Under the pieces are notes generated by a model, which saw nothing but the letters and a program-made list of their open reading frames with translations, searched no databases and was not told the DNA's origin. Shown one piece after another: positions 20,101 to 25,968 of a stretch of DNA of 64,000 nucleotides. The stretch comes from an uncultured Lachnospiraceae bacterium (lineage in GTDB: Bacteria; Bacillota; Clostridia; Lachnospirales; Lachnospiraceae). The translations under genes were made by a program, and so were the position numbers. The stretch is taken from contig CAJUMV010000009.1 in assembly GCA_910587715.1 (NCBI GenBank), positions 1 through 64,000 on the forward strand. The letters run 5' to 3'. The first letter of the stretch is position 1, and the number at the start of each line of letters is the position of its first letter.

Positions 20101-21489
20101 ACCAAAATGCGCCGTCACGTCCTCGCCCGGTTTCAGTCTGATTCTGGCGTCATCCCCGTAAATTCCGTAACCGTAAAAGATGTCCGGGCGCTCGATGCTT
20201 CCCAGCCACTCCTCCTTTGCCAATATCCCGCCAAGCACCGCGCCGCCTGATTTGAGGTCTACGCTGTAATAGGCTCTGTACACCTTTTCCACAAAGTCGT
20301 AAAGCTCCAGCCTGACCGTGCCGGAGGGTCTGCCCACCAGCATGGAAATGGCGCTGTACATCCCTACATCCGTGGGAAACGGATCGCCGTCCTCATAGCT
20401 GTCGGGCAGGGTGAACTCGGCAAGGACCGACTCCTTCCCGCTTTTATCCGTCAGAATGCTCTTGTTGAAATAACATTTTTTGACCTGCGTCCCGCCCTTG
20501 TCCGGCAGCCGCACGCACACATAGGACTTCGAACAGTGGGCGGAGAGAGCCGTCTTGGCGATGGCATCATCCTTGTCATTGACCCACACCACACGCATCT
20601 TGTGCCGCTTTGCAAAACCGTCCGATCCCGCATACTTTTCCACCGCGGGGACAGCCGCCTCGAAAGTGTGGGTGGCAAAAACTTCCATCGGTTCCTCGAT
20701 GGCGCGCGTCTCCTCATCCAGAGACTCCAGATACGCATCCCACGCTTCCTCCGTATCGGGAAGGGAGTCTATGTCGATATCCGCAAGGGCTTCGTCCGTG
20801 TCATCCTCTCTGTCCGGGGTCTTCGGTGTTTCCAGGGCTTCTGCACCGTCCCCGTCTTCCGGGTTCTCCGGCGTTCCCATGCCGTCCCCGCCTTCCGGGT
20901 TCTCCGGCGTCTCCGCGCCATCCCCGCCTTCCGGGTTCCCCGGCGTCTCCGCGCCATCCCCACCTTCCGGGTTCTCCGGCGTCTCCGCGCCGTTCCCGCC
21001 TTCAGGGCTTCCCGGCTTCTCCGTTCCCTCTCCGCCTTCCGGGCTTCCCGGCTTCTCTGTTCCTTCTCCGCCCTCCGGGCTCTCCGGGCTTCCTGTGCCG
21101 CCCGCATCGTTTCCGCCACCGGAATTTCCACTGTCTCCATTGCCCGGGGTCTGCGTCCCGTCCCCGCCTTCCGGGCTCTCCATGGCTCCTGTGCCGCCCG
21201 CATCGTTTCCATCCCCGGCACTTCCACCGTCTCCATTGCCCGGGGTCTGCGTCCCGTTCCAGCCTGGTGTTTCACCGCCCGCGCTGTCTATGCTGCCGGT
21301 TCCTTCCGCGCCCTGTCCGGCATCCGCCTTCCCTGCTGCCGCGCCGTCTCCAGCCGCCTGCACATAAGACGAAAATGTCACCGCGATATCCGGACCACTC
21401 GTCGCCAACAGACAAAACGCGAGTATGGCTGCCGCCAAGCGCAGCCCCTTCTTTCTTCCCGATTTTAACGATGCTCTCTGTCTCTTCAT
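11197..21489 (-). CDS. Giant InlB-repeat surface protein with beta-helix-like core
   Basis: A protein of 3,430 residues starting at ATG 21489 (AGGGAGG upstream). Regions, approximate residues: Sec signal peptide with a basic start and hydrophobic core (1-47); Gly/Glu/Pro tandem-repeat stalk (73-223); a unique domain (250-640); nine InlB B-repeats / Flg_new modules, each ending in a Trp after motifs like GYTFAGW (640-1390); a parallel-beta-helix-like Ser/Thr/Ile-rich segment (1437-1643); two more B-repeats (to about 1980); MucBP-like and related modules carrying IAADGSTVV (about 2000-3030); one last B-repeat (3046-3116); a Pro/Lys/Glu linker; a C-terminal domain; and one transmembrane helix (about 3396-3420) followed by basic residues. 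There is no LPXTG sorting signal. The helix is preceded by a Cys motif CGLCHIC. This suggests a membrane-anchored adhesin or surface-binding protein. The ligand is unknown. Confidence 0.9.
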   Translation of the reverse strand: MKRQRASLKSGRKKGLRLAAAILAFCLLATSGPDIAVTFSSYVQAAGDGAAAGKADAGQGAEGTGSIDSAGGETPGWNGTQTPGNGDGGSAGDGNDAGGTGAMESPEGGDGTQTPGNGDSGNSGGGNDAGGTGSPESPEGGEGTEKPGSPEGGEGTEKPGSPEGGNGAETPENPEGGDGAETPGNPEGGDGAETPENPEGGDGMGTPENPEDGDGAEALETPKTPDREDDTDEALADIDIDSLPDTEEAWDAYLESLDEETRAIEEPMEVFATHTFEAAVPAVEKYAGSDGFAKRHKMRVVWVNDKDDAIAKTALSAHCSKSYVCVRLPDKGGTQVKKCYFNKSILTDKSGKESVLAEFTLPDSYEDGDPFPTDVGMYSAISMLVGRPSGTVRLELYDFVEKVYRAYYSVDLKSGGAVLGGILAKEEWLGSIERPDIFYGYGIYGDDARIRLKPGEDVTAHFGVSLADNCGVALPYQQGDWVGSWFLQSGTGEGSAGFPGSRYHVSVMDSDLNGVTLTAGPEAGAAELDGISLYVGAQVRYQSGRTKSFSFPVLIDSDAVRCKVQYAGADGSYIRTDIKNHNSEYVIRDLRNFSEVDDSWKALFDGSYTGTDGKTYRAGEAYTGNTSLGLFPNWEKSLLTLTLDATFDQNGQYSAGLAANGRETIRVAVGEKYKETAPIPEKAPAGYEFAGYYTEKAGQGKRYFDGTGRAVRACDLLEDTTLYAGWREKNRKIVYRLDACLPDSLPPGFGGLAWTEYEISDCLRGDTLAKKGLRLPEEEKDEVWRRGFRLEGWYTEKTGGDRVTNTTALPVEEDSYTFYAHWTPVECTMIYDANGGVFNGGTRTAKVRYGEPYGTTVTTAAPVPVRNGYRFMGYGIYKGTLTPLREDDMVYASQSFTVYAVWATEVTVNLDAEGGTLAAGQLPYIKGMTGQRITIPNPSRTGYTFTSWKDEKDRTSGAGMNNTHYYTIPADAGASVTLKACWVENIYRVRFQKNAVSGVSGDMGEQTFTCGKSAALTACAYTRTGYTFAGWNTKEDGSGTSYADRATVRDLSTEAGGSVDLYAQWKPEPYTVRFDACGGTLAAGQEKRTVTFGSAYGTLPVTTRAKYTFLGWYTEKTGGDLVEAADVVERAAGHTLYAHWDYAYVTLSFDLQGGSGTAAEPFLPREIKKTGENLPAAKPVLAGLDFAGWSRTAGGTAAYQAGEKVIWQADGQTAGAGETMTLYAVWTTDKPHVSYNANCEDASVANMPPSPQLMTAEEISKGEVKLSDKTPTRTGYTFRGWARTAEDGTSVDQPGKTVKTKASMTLYAVWEEEIGAAVSLTLMDGGRRLSQAFYPVHTEVPLPAAGLSERKNGEKTEAFAGWQDKDTGRTYRTGDTLRMEKAVTLHALWTDVSSCECRWRASETEEWSYGTLEAADAALTGGGEAVMLKDKIKEQGQYISLSGTYTLDLSGKKISNITMSEGKLIICNGRLIDNDENRRDIYIYHSGALKMKGTADVILRDMKIITSGRLNHMVCMLEESRLTVTGNTYLYRDTDQDTDNTSQIIWVEDSSYLTIEYAEMDGMSRIGLSDSGGVRIKDGFLRNVSRHSYDDGNLAQRIVVNLNTREPVITGGCFANCTGLMEGKIIHERVERGPIIYKWSTRVKRTGEEAVDVSPRYGNISYAGPWYRVAGTGSSLPDIWEINGNKSSKTAPGNDDMQAGKNTFRLISALGKTDGSVNWTQRGSLAEVDLGGYTYDVKGGFTMTGGMEGENGSIRNGILKAGGTAAITRTHLAADLAVKADRITLDRSDTIEAGARFYAKNEISQLVFEDIVLVRQNASDDGSYSYYYIAMPWETSGTAPKESVTFHSNYPADSAGTAGTAAKEQTRGAKWSLPSRFREPTGFTFYEWNTKADGSGSRVAADVIYDSTVKEVYAVWKRENVTVTFDLNGGGRTPAPVWMEGAKETGTRLIPYNYPVGNPPAAKFTGYILEGWYDTGAATGGTKFTENTKATGAKTYYARWKAAVGTAYTVKYRVKGTQTLLGQKEFYGTTGAQITVDTIKETFTGYTYSSWDGGGKTIAADGSTVVTLDYALKTNPVEVTVMERAASGTETALSGVSMSITGGGSGSGSSSTSGNVTTKSGCAYGSTVTLTAGGKTGYEFVEWKGDQTGANQSLSFAVPDLLAGTVVSVTAVYRKKTCPAAYDLKNIEVTAEGGGAAPGSLSHGSALSVRLTAQTGYELPEAGAVSVTVGGTKRNLQTAGSAGDTYVKNSGGTAVLTVRNVTGALVVAAAGVPKDMNVTFLEKKAAGQTDSLIGAKSSAGGSLPVKTAYGTSCTVILTPKTGYALPDTIAVYTAVGADGSGGTALTAGTDYHYDATNGTVFLPEVTGDTRIEAGAVPSRDTLYRAVYYQMTEDGGYEEGTPYETAYLTGQTGTQIDVDALAGQKNYDGYTYDTFAWETGAGTPVIAADGSTVVKLYYKRNQYTLTVKTQTKASGGSDAWTDWTGMEAAGAANPYYYRGRVDIDLGGLPDRKGYDRDGWMAFDADGWAAYENWLKNGRAGDAPAARYRGKNARIAIRMPDSDLVAVPVYTPQRLRVSDEELTHVAFVGEPEAWYEQPFAAQLEADSGYSLPDRIAITIGEGAEKAVLEDGDFTYDKDTGRVEISAKEKVTGTITIRAEGVRQERTQTVFLRYADGLTQETSHLRLSRETGTHTVTYNGRFSLALTPERGYVLPESLTLTVGVDDAGNGGDAFTAGTDSGSTPAGTRISYDQETGMLSVLSIRDNVLILIPEAPESSGEPVPYTVEHYRADEEGGYVLAAVSYREALAGTAITEEELRQEQKNYTGYAYAKYEWQTGSGAGEAQTPVVAADGSTVVKMYYDMAEYELTVVMEEGLHGGISGQSRTEAAQTARYHYGDSIELELTEVAAGRSYRGWHIDGEPVNTGWHYAFAMPARDMTVVAKSDAAGYELMAYGSHGKAKIPEEEEEGYLSQIAYETEKKVTILPDAHYSLPEQVKILVDDGERQVSMGNAGSRNTGDGDTYIGVQDGKSGEITLTVRGDTAVEFEMVPDTYLLTLDPAGGKLEQTTLTLTYGEPYGELPVPERKGYDFLGWYSAAEEGTKVEAKTELLEAGDHTLYAQWKKRPVKKPDEKPDKKKEEPDLGGTEPAPETEPGGGTESAPGGKPEGSPKPEAGKAVLDGDEFVVLSTEDEAVRESTEDGRENAYDLGAGRITVEVNCMQDYLTASVRDTSAVINNVLSAEQRQMAQSGQSIRIRMDVTDISDQVPPQDKEAVETGIEAYRETYPKLTPGMYIDISLFIRIGDGDWERISAVREPIEVVVGIPENLRREGRTFYIIRVHEGEYVFMEDRDETEDTVTISTDRFSTYAVLYERTEEGGPSEAEEKAKCGLCHICPTFLGICYFIWLVLMIAVIILVLIILRRKREEDEEQTVEK
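16560..17180 (-). other. A+T-rich segment inside the giant gene (beta-helix-like core)
   Basis: Rows I counted by hand: 21/60 G+C at 17041-17100 and 25/60 at 16861-16920, against 41/60 in the B-repeat region at 18241-18300. The reading frame is intact. The encoded stretch (residues about 1437-1643) has short strands with repeated Ile, Leu, Asp-Ser and Thr-Gly turns, as in right-handed beta-helix (pectate-lyase-like) folds. Confidence 0.65.
20820..21270 (-). repeat. In-frame tandem repeats coding the N-terminal stalk
   Basis: The best-preserved units are 36 bp (12 residues, of the type GAETPENPEGGD), repeated several times around 20830-21000. Looser Gly/Asn/Asp/Ala-rich units reach 21270. Near-identical neighbouring units make slippage or recombination, and hence length variation, likely. 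Confidence 0.8.
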
Positions 21490-21540
21490 AATCTCGTACC
21501 TCCCTCTACTCCCATACCATTTACGCATGTCTCTGCCGTT

Positions 21541-21686
21541 TTCTGACTCTGCTTGCACTCATGCGTATAAGCAGACTCGAAATGCTCCGCATTTCTCGTT
21601 CACGTTGCTCGTCATAAGGCTTCCAAAGCATGCCCTCATGCAAGCATGGTGCACGCTTCGTAAGCCTTCTGACTCTGCTTATACGC
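21541..21686. repeat. Structured non-coding repeat upstream of the giant gene
   Basis: A 14-bp direct repeat TTCTGACTCTGCTT occurs at 21541-21554 and 21667-21680. GCGTATAAGCAGACTC (21563-21578) pairs with 21671-21686 at 15 of 16 bases. A smaller hairpin around AAATGC-TCC-GCATTT lies between. The 12-mer ATAAGCAGACTC recurs at 9102-9113. This fills most of the 448-bp gap between rseP and the giant gene. It looks like a dispersed intergenic repeat, not a gene. Confidence 0.5.
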
Positions 21687-21688
21687 GC

Positions 21689-21738
21689 AAAAAGCCACCG
21701 TTTCCGCAGCAGTATCTGCCTGCAAAAACGATGGCTTT
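21689..21738 (-). terminator. Strong hairpin plus T-tract upstream of the giant gene
   Basis: Arms 21726-21738 and 21691-21703 pair at 12 of 13 positions around a loop with its own GCAG/CTGC stem. TTTTT follows on the minus strand (21689-21693). It may terminate the uppS-cdsA-dxr-rseP operon, about 200 nt after the rseP stop. If promoters at 21774-21802 or 21911 serve the giant gene, it would instead act as a leader attenuator. Confidence 0.6.
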
Positions 21739-21773
21739 CCCTTGTCCCAATATGAAATTGTCAGCGGAAAAAG

Positions 21774-21802
21774 AGCATACCACACCCCTGCCTGCCTGCC
21801 AA
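21774..21802 (-). promoter_or_regulatory. Candidate promoter of the giant surface-protein gene
   Basis: The minus strand has TTGGCA (21797-21802), a 17-bp spacer and TATGCT (21774-21779). The -35 is good and the -10 moderate. Transcripts would start near 21767 and cross the hairpin at 21689-21738 before the ATG at 21489. Confidence 0.35.
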
Positions 21803-21903
21803 GGATTCTCCTTTCTTCCGCCATTCCTGTCACCCCTTTCTATTCTGAATTGATATAGATTTAGCTTTACTATAGCAAATCAAAATAAAATAGGGGCTGT
21901 TAT

Positions 21904-21934
21904 GGTATAGATTATACTTTTTTTGGTATAGATT
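21904..21934. promoter_or_regulatory. Paired direct repeats around a TATAAT box
   Basis: GGTATAGATT occurs at 21904-21913 and 21925-21934, exactly 21 bp (two helical turns) apart. On the minus strand a perfect -10 TATAAT (21911-21916) lies between and partly over the repeats; no good -35 is seen. This is the layout of a regulator-dependent or repressed promoter just behind the rseP stop. Confidence 0.45.
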
Positions 21935-21937
21935 GTA

Positions 21938-23032
21938 TCAGCGCAGCAGCCTCATAATATCATTGTACATAATAAACACCATCAACACCATCAGCACCAC
22001 CAGCCCGGCGAAGTGCACCATGCCCTCCTTCTCCGGCGGCACGGGTTTCCCCCGCAACACCTCCACGAACATGAATACAAGCCGTCCGCCATCCAGCGCG
22101 GGCAGCGGCAGAAGGTTCATAATGCCCAGATTGACGGACAAAAGCACCACGATTTCCAGCATCGTCAGAATCGCATAGGGCGTGCCGTAGTTTTCCTCCG
22201 CCGCGTCATAGCTCTCGCCCACAAGCTGCGCGATCCCCACCGGTCCCGACACGTCGTCCTTCGACACCTGTCCCGTCACGAGCATCCGCAGGCTCTTGTA
22301 TGTGATTTTCACCCAGTATTCCACCTCGTAAAAGCCGTACTGGAACACCTGCAGGGGATTGCACCGCAGATACTCTCCGCCATTGGTGATGCCCATATAA
22401 TAACGCTTGTCATTTTCATCATATTTCGGAGAAAGCGTGGTCACTGCCTTCTCCCCGTTCCTCTTGTAAGTGATCTCCATCTTCTCCCCTTGGTTCAAAG
22501 CGGAAATCATGGATACCTCCCGGTAAAAGTGAATCGGCTCATGCCCGATTTTTGTGATCACATCGCCTGTCTGCAATCCTGCCTCCGCAGCCGCGGAGCC
22601 TTCCTGCACCGTACCTACCGTGGGCAGATCCGCGCCCGAAAACGCGCTCAGTATCACCGCGATCACAAAGGCGAGAATGAAATTAAATAAAGGTCCGGCA
22701 AAAACCGCAGCGATGCGCGACCAGACGCCCGCCTCGGTAAAGGCAACCCCCTCCGGCACCTCCATGCTTCCGGCTTCTTTCTGCGGTTCCCGTTCCACAC
22801 CGTCCTCGCCGTCAAACATACAGGCGCCGCCAAGCGGCAGGAGCTTTAGGGAATATTTCGTGCCGTGTTTCATAAAGGAAAACAGGGTCGGTCCCATTCC
22901 TACCGAAAACTCCACCACGCGGATGCCGTTTCTTCTGCCAATCAGAAAATGCCCCAATTCATGAGAAATCACTACAAAGCCAAATACAATGATAAATAAA
23001 ATAATTGTCCTGATCAAATCGCTACTCTCCAT
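21938..23032 (-). CDS. rseP: RIP metalloprotease RseP/RasP (site-2 protease)
   Basis: Membrane-embedded zinc protease (M50) that cleaves anti-sigma factors and signal-peptide remnants within the membrane. 364 residues. The zinc site HELGH is at 24-28 in the first transmembrane helix, a PDZ domain is central (VGTVQEGSAAAEAG followed by TGDVI), and the second catalytic motif LDG is at 313-315, followed by the C-terminal helices. The ATG at 23032 overlaps the end of dxr by 11 nt and has a poor ribosome site. A TTG five codons later, with GGAGAG before it, is a possible alternative start. It ends the uppS-cdsA-dxr-rseP operon, the conserved Firmicutes order. Confidence 0.95.
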   Translation of the reverse strand: MESSDLIRTIILFIIVFGFVVISHELGHFLIGRRNGIRVVEFSVGMGPTLFSFMKHGTKYSLKLLPLGGACMFDGEDGVEREPQKEAGSMEVPEGVAFTEAGVWSRIAAVFAGPLFNFILAFVIAVILSAFSGADLPTVGTVQEGSAAAEAGLQTGDVITKIGHEPIHFYREVSMISALNQGEKMEITYKRNGEKAVTTLSPKYDENDKRYYMGITNGGEYLRCNPLQVFQYGFYEVEYWVKITYKSLRMLVTGQVSKDDVSGPVGIAQLVGESYDAAEENYGTPYAILTMLEIVVLLSVNLGIMNLLPLPALDGGRLVFMFVEVLRGKPVPPEKEGMVHFAGLVVLMVLMVFIMYNDIMRLLR

Positions 23033-24170
23033 ACTTAAGACTGATATATTCGTGGGTTTCCTTTTCCGCCGCCAATATTTCCTCCACGGTGGGATTTTCC
23101 GTCACCCGGTGGGCGTCCATTGCCGCTTCGATCAGCTCCGGAATCTCCAGAAACCGAATCTTCTTATCCAAAAACAGGGAAACTGCCTTCTCGTTCGCCG
23201 CGTTAAACACGGTGGGAAGCGAACCGCCCCTCTCCGCCGCCCGGTAGGCAAGCGCAAGCCCCCGGAAGGTATCCGTGTCCGGCTTTTCAAAGGTCAAACT
23301 TCCTAGTTTACATAAATCTACCCTCCCAATCTCCATAGGGCGTCTGTCCGGGTAAAACAGCGCGTACTGGATGGGCAGCTTCATATCCGGCACCCCCATC
23401 TGTCCCATAATGCCGCCATCCGCATACTGCACCGCCGAGTGCAGAATGCTCTGCGGGTGCACCACCACCTCAATCTGTGAAAGCGCCACATCGAAAAGCC
23501 ACTTCGCCTCCATCACCTCAAGCCCCTTGTTGCACAGCGACGCCGAGTCAATGGTCACCTTCTTCCCCATGGACCAGTTGGGATGCTTTAACGCATCCTC
23601 CACCGTCATATCCGCAAGCTGTTCCCGGGTCTTTCCACGGAACGGACCGCCGGACGCCGTGAGCAGAATCTTCTCCACCCGCGCCCGGTTTTCCCCGTGC
23701 AAAGACTGAAAAATCGCGCTGTGCTCGCTGTCCACCGGCAGAATCGAAACGCCCCTGCTTTTTGCCAGCGACATAATGATATGCCCCGCCGTCACCAGCG
23801 TCTCCTTATTGGCGAGGGCAATGTCCTTTCCTGCCTCGATCGCAGCGATAGTCGGTCTGATACCAATCATGCCCACAATGCCGGTAACCAATACCTCGAT
23901 GTCCTCCGCCGCAGCCACTTCCAGAAGACCGTCCATCCCGCTTACAATGCGTACCGGCACATCCTGCACCCGCGTCCGCAGCTCGGCTGCTGCCTTCTCC
24001 TCCCAGAGCGCAGCGATTTTCGGATGAAACTCCCGAATCTGCGCCTCCAAAAGCGATACATTGGAGCCTGCTGCCAGAGACACGACCTCCAAATCTTTCT
24101 CTTTCCTTACGATATCCAATGTCTGCGTCCCAATCGAACCCGTGGAACCCAGTATTCCTATTTTTTTCAT
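23022..24170 (-). CDS. dxr: 1-deoxy-D-xylulose 5-phosphate reductoisomerase
   Basis: Converts DXP to methylerythritol 4-phosphate with NADPH, the committed MEP-pathway step. It has 382 residues, the normal length. The NADPH loop GSTGSIGTQTL starts at residue 8. Family segments such as LANKETLVTAG, PVDSEHSAIFQ and LTASGGPFRG are all present. It starts at ATG 24170, with a GGGGG tract 9 nt upstream. It follows cdsA by 20 nt and overlaps rseP. With ispG in the same window, two MEP genes flank the inserted surface-protein block. Confidence 0.97.
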   Translation of the reverse strand: MKKIGILGSTGSIGTQTLDIVRKEKDLEVVSLAAGSNVSLLEAQIREFHPKIAALWEEKAAAELRTRVQDVPVRIVSGMDGLLEVAAAEDIEVLVTGIVGMIGIRPTIAAIEAGKDIALANKETLVTAGHIIMSLAKSRGVSILPVDSEHSAIFQSLHGENRARVEKILLTASGGPFRGKTREQLADMTVEDALKHPNWSMGKKVTIDSASLCNKGLEVMEAKWLFDVALSQIEVVVHPQSILHSAVQYADGGIMGQMGVPDMKLPIQYALFYPDRRPMEIGRVDLCKLGSLTFEKPDTDTFRGLALAYRAAERGGSLPTVFNAANEKAVSLFLDKKIRFLEIPELIEAAMDAHRVTENPTVEEILAAEKETHEYISLKYGE

Positions 24171-24190
24171 CTTAAGACCCCCGTCTACGC

Positions 24191-25036
24191 CTAGAACCCT
24201 GTCGCCAGCGCAATCCCCAGAAACACGATCGGCGCGGCCACAATCACGCTGTCAAAGCGGTCCATAATCCCACCGTGACCCGGTATCAGCTTGCCGTAGT
24301 CCTTAATCTCATGGTCCCTCTTCACCGCGGAAGCCGCCAAATCCCCCACCATAGAGACGAGCGCGCCCGCCGCGCCCAAACACGCCGCAAGCGGCAGCGA
24401 CAACGTCATCATCGTATATTGATTAATCACAAAGTGCGTATAGAGAACAAACAAAAGCGCCGCCCCCAGAATGCCGCCCACCGCGCCCTCTATGGACTTT
24501 TTGGGACTTAACTTCGGCGTCATCTTATGTTTCCCAATCAGCACGCCCACACAGTAAGCGCAAGTATCGCTCCCCCATGACGCCAAAAACACAAACCACA
24601 CCAGATAAATCCCATCGTCAAACCCTTCCCGAAGCAGATAGAGGAAGGAAAGCATCACCGGACCGTAGAGAAAACAAAACATGGCGGACATAATCTGGTT
24701 CGCATGGTATTTTGGAAACGTAAACACATAGACAAACAAAAAAGCGAGAAACGCCGCCATAATCACCATCATCATGACCGGAAACGCAAATGTAACATCC
24801 CTTGCCAGCGCAAGCCCGATCAGCGCATAGTATACAAGCGTCATCACAAGCCCCACTATGACCGGCGCGCTAGGCTCTCGCTTCTCCCCGCGCACTTTAC
24901 ATGCGGCTGTCAACTCCTGATAAGCAATCACGGAGACCCCGAAAATCACCACCGCCAGAAGCGCGCCGCCCGTCAGAAACACGCCCAGCGCAATCGCCAC
25001 CAGCGCAATGCCGCTCAGTAATCTCGTACGAAACAT
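24191..25036 (-). CDS. cdsA: Phosphatidate cytidylyltransferase
   Basis: Integral membrane enzyme making CDP-diacylglycerol from CTP and phosphatidic acid for phospholipid synthesis. 281 residues with about eight hydrophobic segments. The family signature is near the C-terminus (SAVKRDHEIKDYG, then PGHGGIMDRFDS). It starts at ATG 25036 behind AAGGAGGG. It lies 15 nt after uppS and 20 nt before dxr. Confidence 0.96.
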   Translation of the reverse strand: MFRTRLLSGIALVAIALGVFLTGGALLAVVIFGVSVIAYQELTAACKVRGEKREPSAPVIVGLVMTLVYYALIGLALARDVTFAFPVMMMVIMAAFLAFLFVYVFTFPKYHANQIMSAMFCFLYGPVMLSFLYLLREGFDDGIYLVWFVFLASWGSDTCAYCVGVLIGKHKMTPKLSPKKSIEGAVGGILGAALLFVLYTHFVINQYTMMTLSLPLAACLGAAGALVSMVGDLAASAVKRDHEIKDYGKLIPGHGGIMDRFDSVIVAAPIVFLGIALATGF

Positions 25037-25051
25037 ACAGACGCCCTCCTT

Positions 25052-25780
25052 CTATTCTTTCACCAGACCGTAGCGTCTGTCTCTCTTATTATATGCCGCC
25101 ACCGCCTTCTCCAATTCTTCTTTTGAAAAATCCGGCCACGCGATGGGCGTAAAATAAAACTCCGTGTAAGCAAGCTGCCAGAGCAGGAAATTGGAAATAC
25201 GCTGCTCGCCGCAAGTGCGAATCAAAAGGTCCGGCTCCGGAATACCCGACGTGTCAAGCGCGTCTGTAAACCGATCCTGCGTAATCTCCTCCGGCAAAAG
25301 CACCCCGTCCTTCACCTGCTTTGCCAGTTTTCTCACCGCGCGTACAATCTCATCCCTGCCTCCGTAATTAATGGCAATCTGAAAATGGAGCCCCGTATTA
25401 TTTTTCGTAGCTTCCTCCAGCTCCCCGATTCGCTTTCTGATATCCTCGTCCAGCCGGGATTTTTTCCCTATCACACGCACACACATGTTATTTTTTGCCG
25501 CCGTTTTTAGGCAGGTCTTCATATAGTTCCGAAGAAGACCCATCAACGCGTCCACTTCATCCGCGGGTCTGTCCCAGTTTTCCGTACTGAAAGCATACAC
25601 CGTCAGATACTGGATTCCCATGCGGTAAGCTTCTTCACAGATTACCTCTACGGTTTTCGCGCCCTGCACGTGCCCGTAATTGCGGGGCATCCCCTTGCTT
25701 TTCGCCCATCTGCCGTTGCCGTCCAAAATAATCGCTACATGCTGCGGAACCTTCATCTCCCCTGTCGTCGTATCACCCAT
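25052..25780 (-). CDS. uppS: Isoprenyl transferase (undecaprenyl diphosphate synthase)
   Basis: Cis-prenyltransferase that extends FPP to the C55 lipid carrier for cell-wall synthesis. 242 residues, the usual size. Signature ILDGNGRWAK lies near residue 18, with the catalytic Asp in it. GGRDEI and the C-terminal SNFLLWQLAYTE and W-P-x-F segments are present. It starts at ATG 25780 behind AAGGATGG. It heads the uppS-cdsA-dxr-rseP group and is separated from frr by a terminator and direct repeats. Confidence 0.96.
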   Translation of the reverse strand: MGDTTTGEMKVPQHVAIILDGNGRWAKSKGMPRNYGHVQGAKTVEVICEEAYRMGIQYLTVYAFSTENWDRPADEVDALMGLLRNYMKTCLKTAAKNNMCVRVIGKKSRLDEDIRKRIGELEEATKNNTGLHFQIAINYGGRDEIVRAVRKLAKQVKDGVLLPEEITQDRFTDALDTSGIPEPDLLIRTCGEQRISNFLLWQLAYTEFYFTPIAWPDFSKEELEKAVAAYNKRDRRYGLVKE

Positions 25781-25812
25781 ACTTTTTCCATCCTTCCCGT
25801 TTTGGCATAATG

Positions 25813-25864
25813 TTATGTTAACTATTCATCCGAGTGAAAACGTAGAACACAAAATTATGTTAAC
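25813..25864. repeat. Direct repeats TTATGTTAAC upstream of uppS
   Basis: Identical 10-mers at 25813-25822 and 25855-25864, each ending in the palindrome GTTAAC, are 42 bp apart between the frr terminator and uppS. They are possibly operator sites; no convincing promoter was found here. Confidence 0.35.
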
Positions 25865-25868
25865 CGCC

Positions 25869-25910
25869 AAAAAGGAAAGGGGCGACAGAATCACCCATTC
25901 TGCAAGCCCC
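25869..25910 (-). terminator. Terminator after frr
   Basis: GGGGC/GCCCC outer arms and CAGAAT/ATTCTG inner arms form a stem with a small internal bulge. On the minus strand it is followed by TTTCCTTTTT. It ends the pyrH-frr transcript upstream of uppS. Confidence 0.65.
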
Positions 25911-25968
25911 TCCCTAAACTTTCCACAACAAATTGAGCGTCGCTCACGGCCAAACACCGTTCAGCCTG

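Noticed and set aside
20820..21270. Regular repeats that could suggest a CRISPR array
   Set aside because: The units are directly adjacent, 36 bp, in frame and code Gly/Glu/Pro repeats. There are no unique spacers and no cas genes.
21490..21937. Possible c-di-GMP or other riboswitch before the giant gene
   Set aside because: I looked for GEMM-type and other familiar conserved cores and found none; only inverted repeats and a terminator hairpin are visible.
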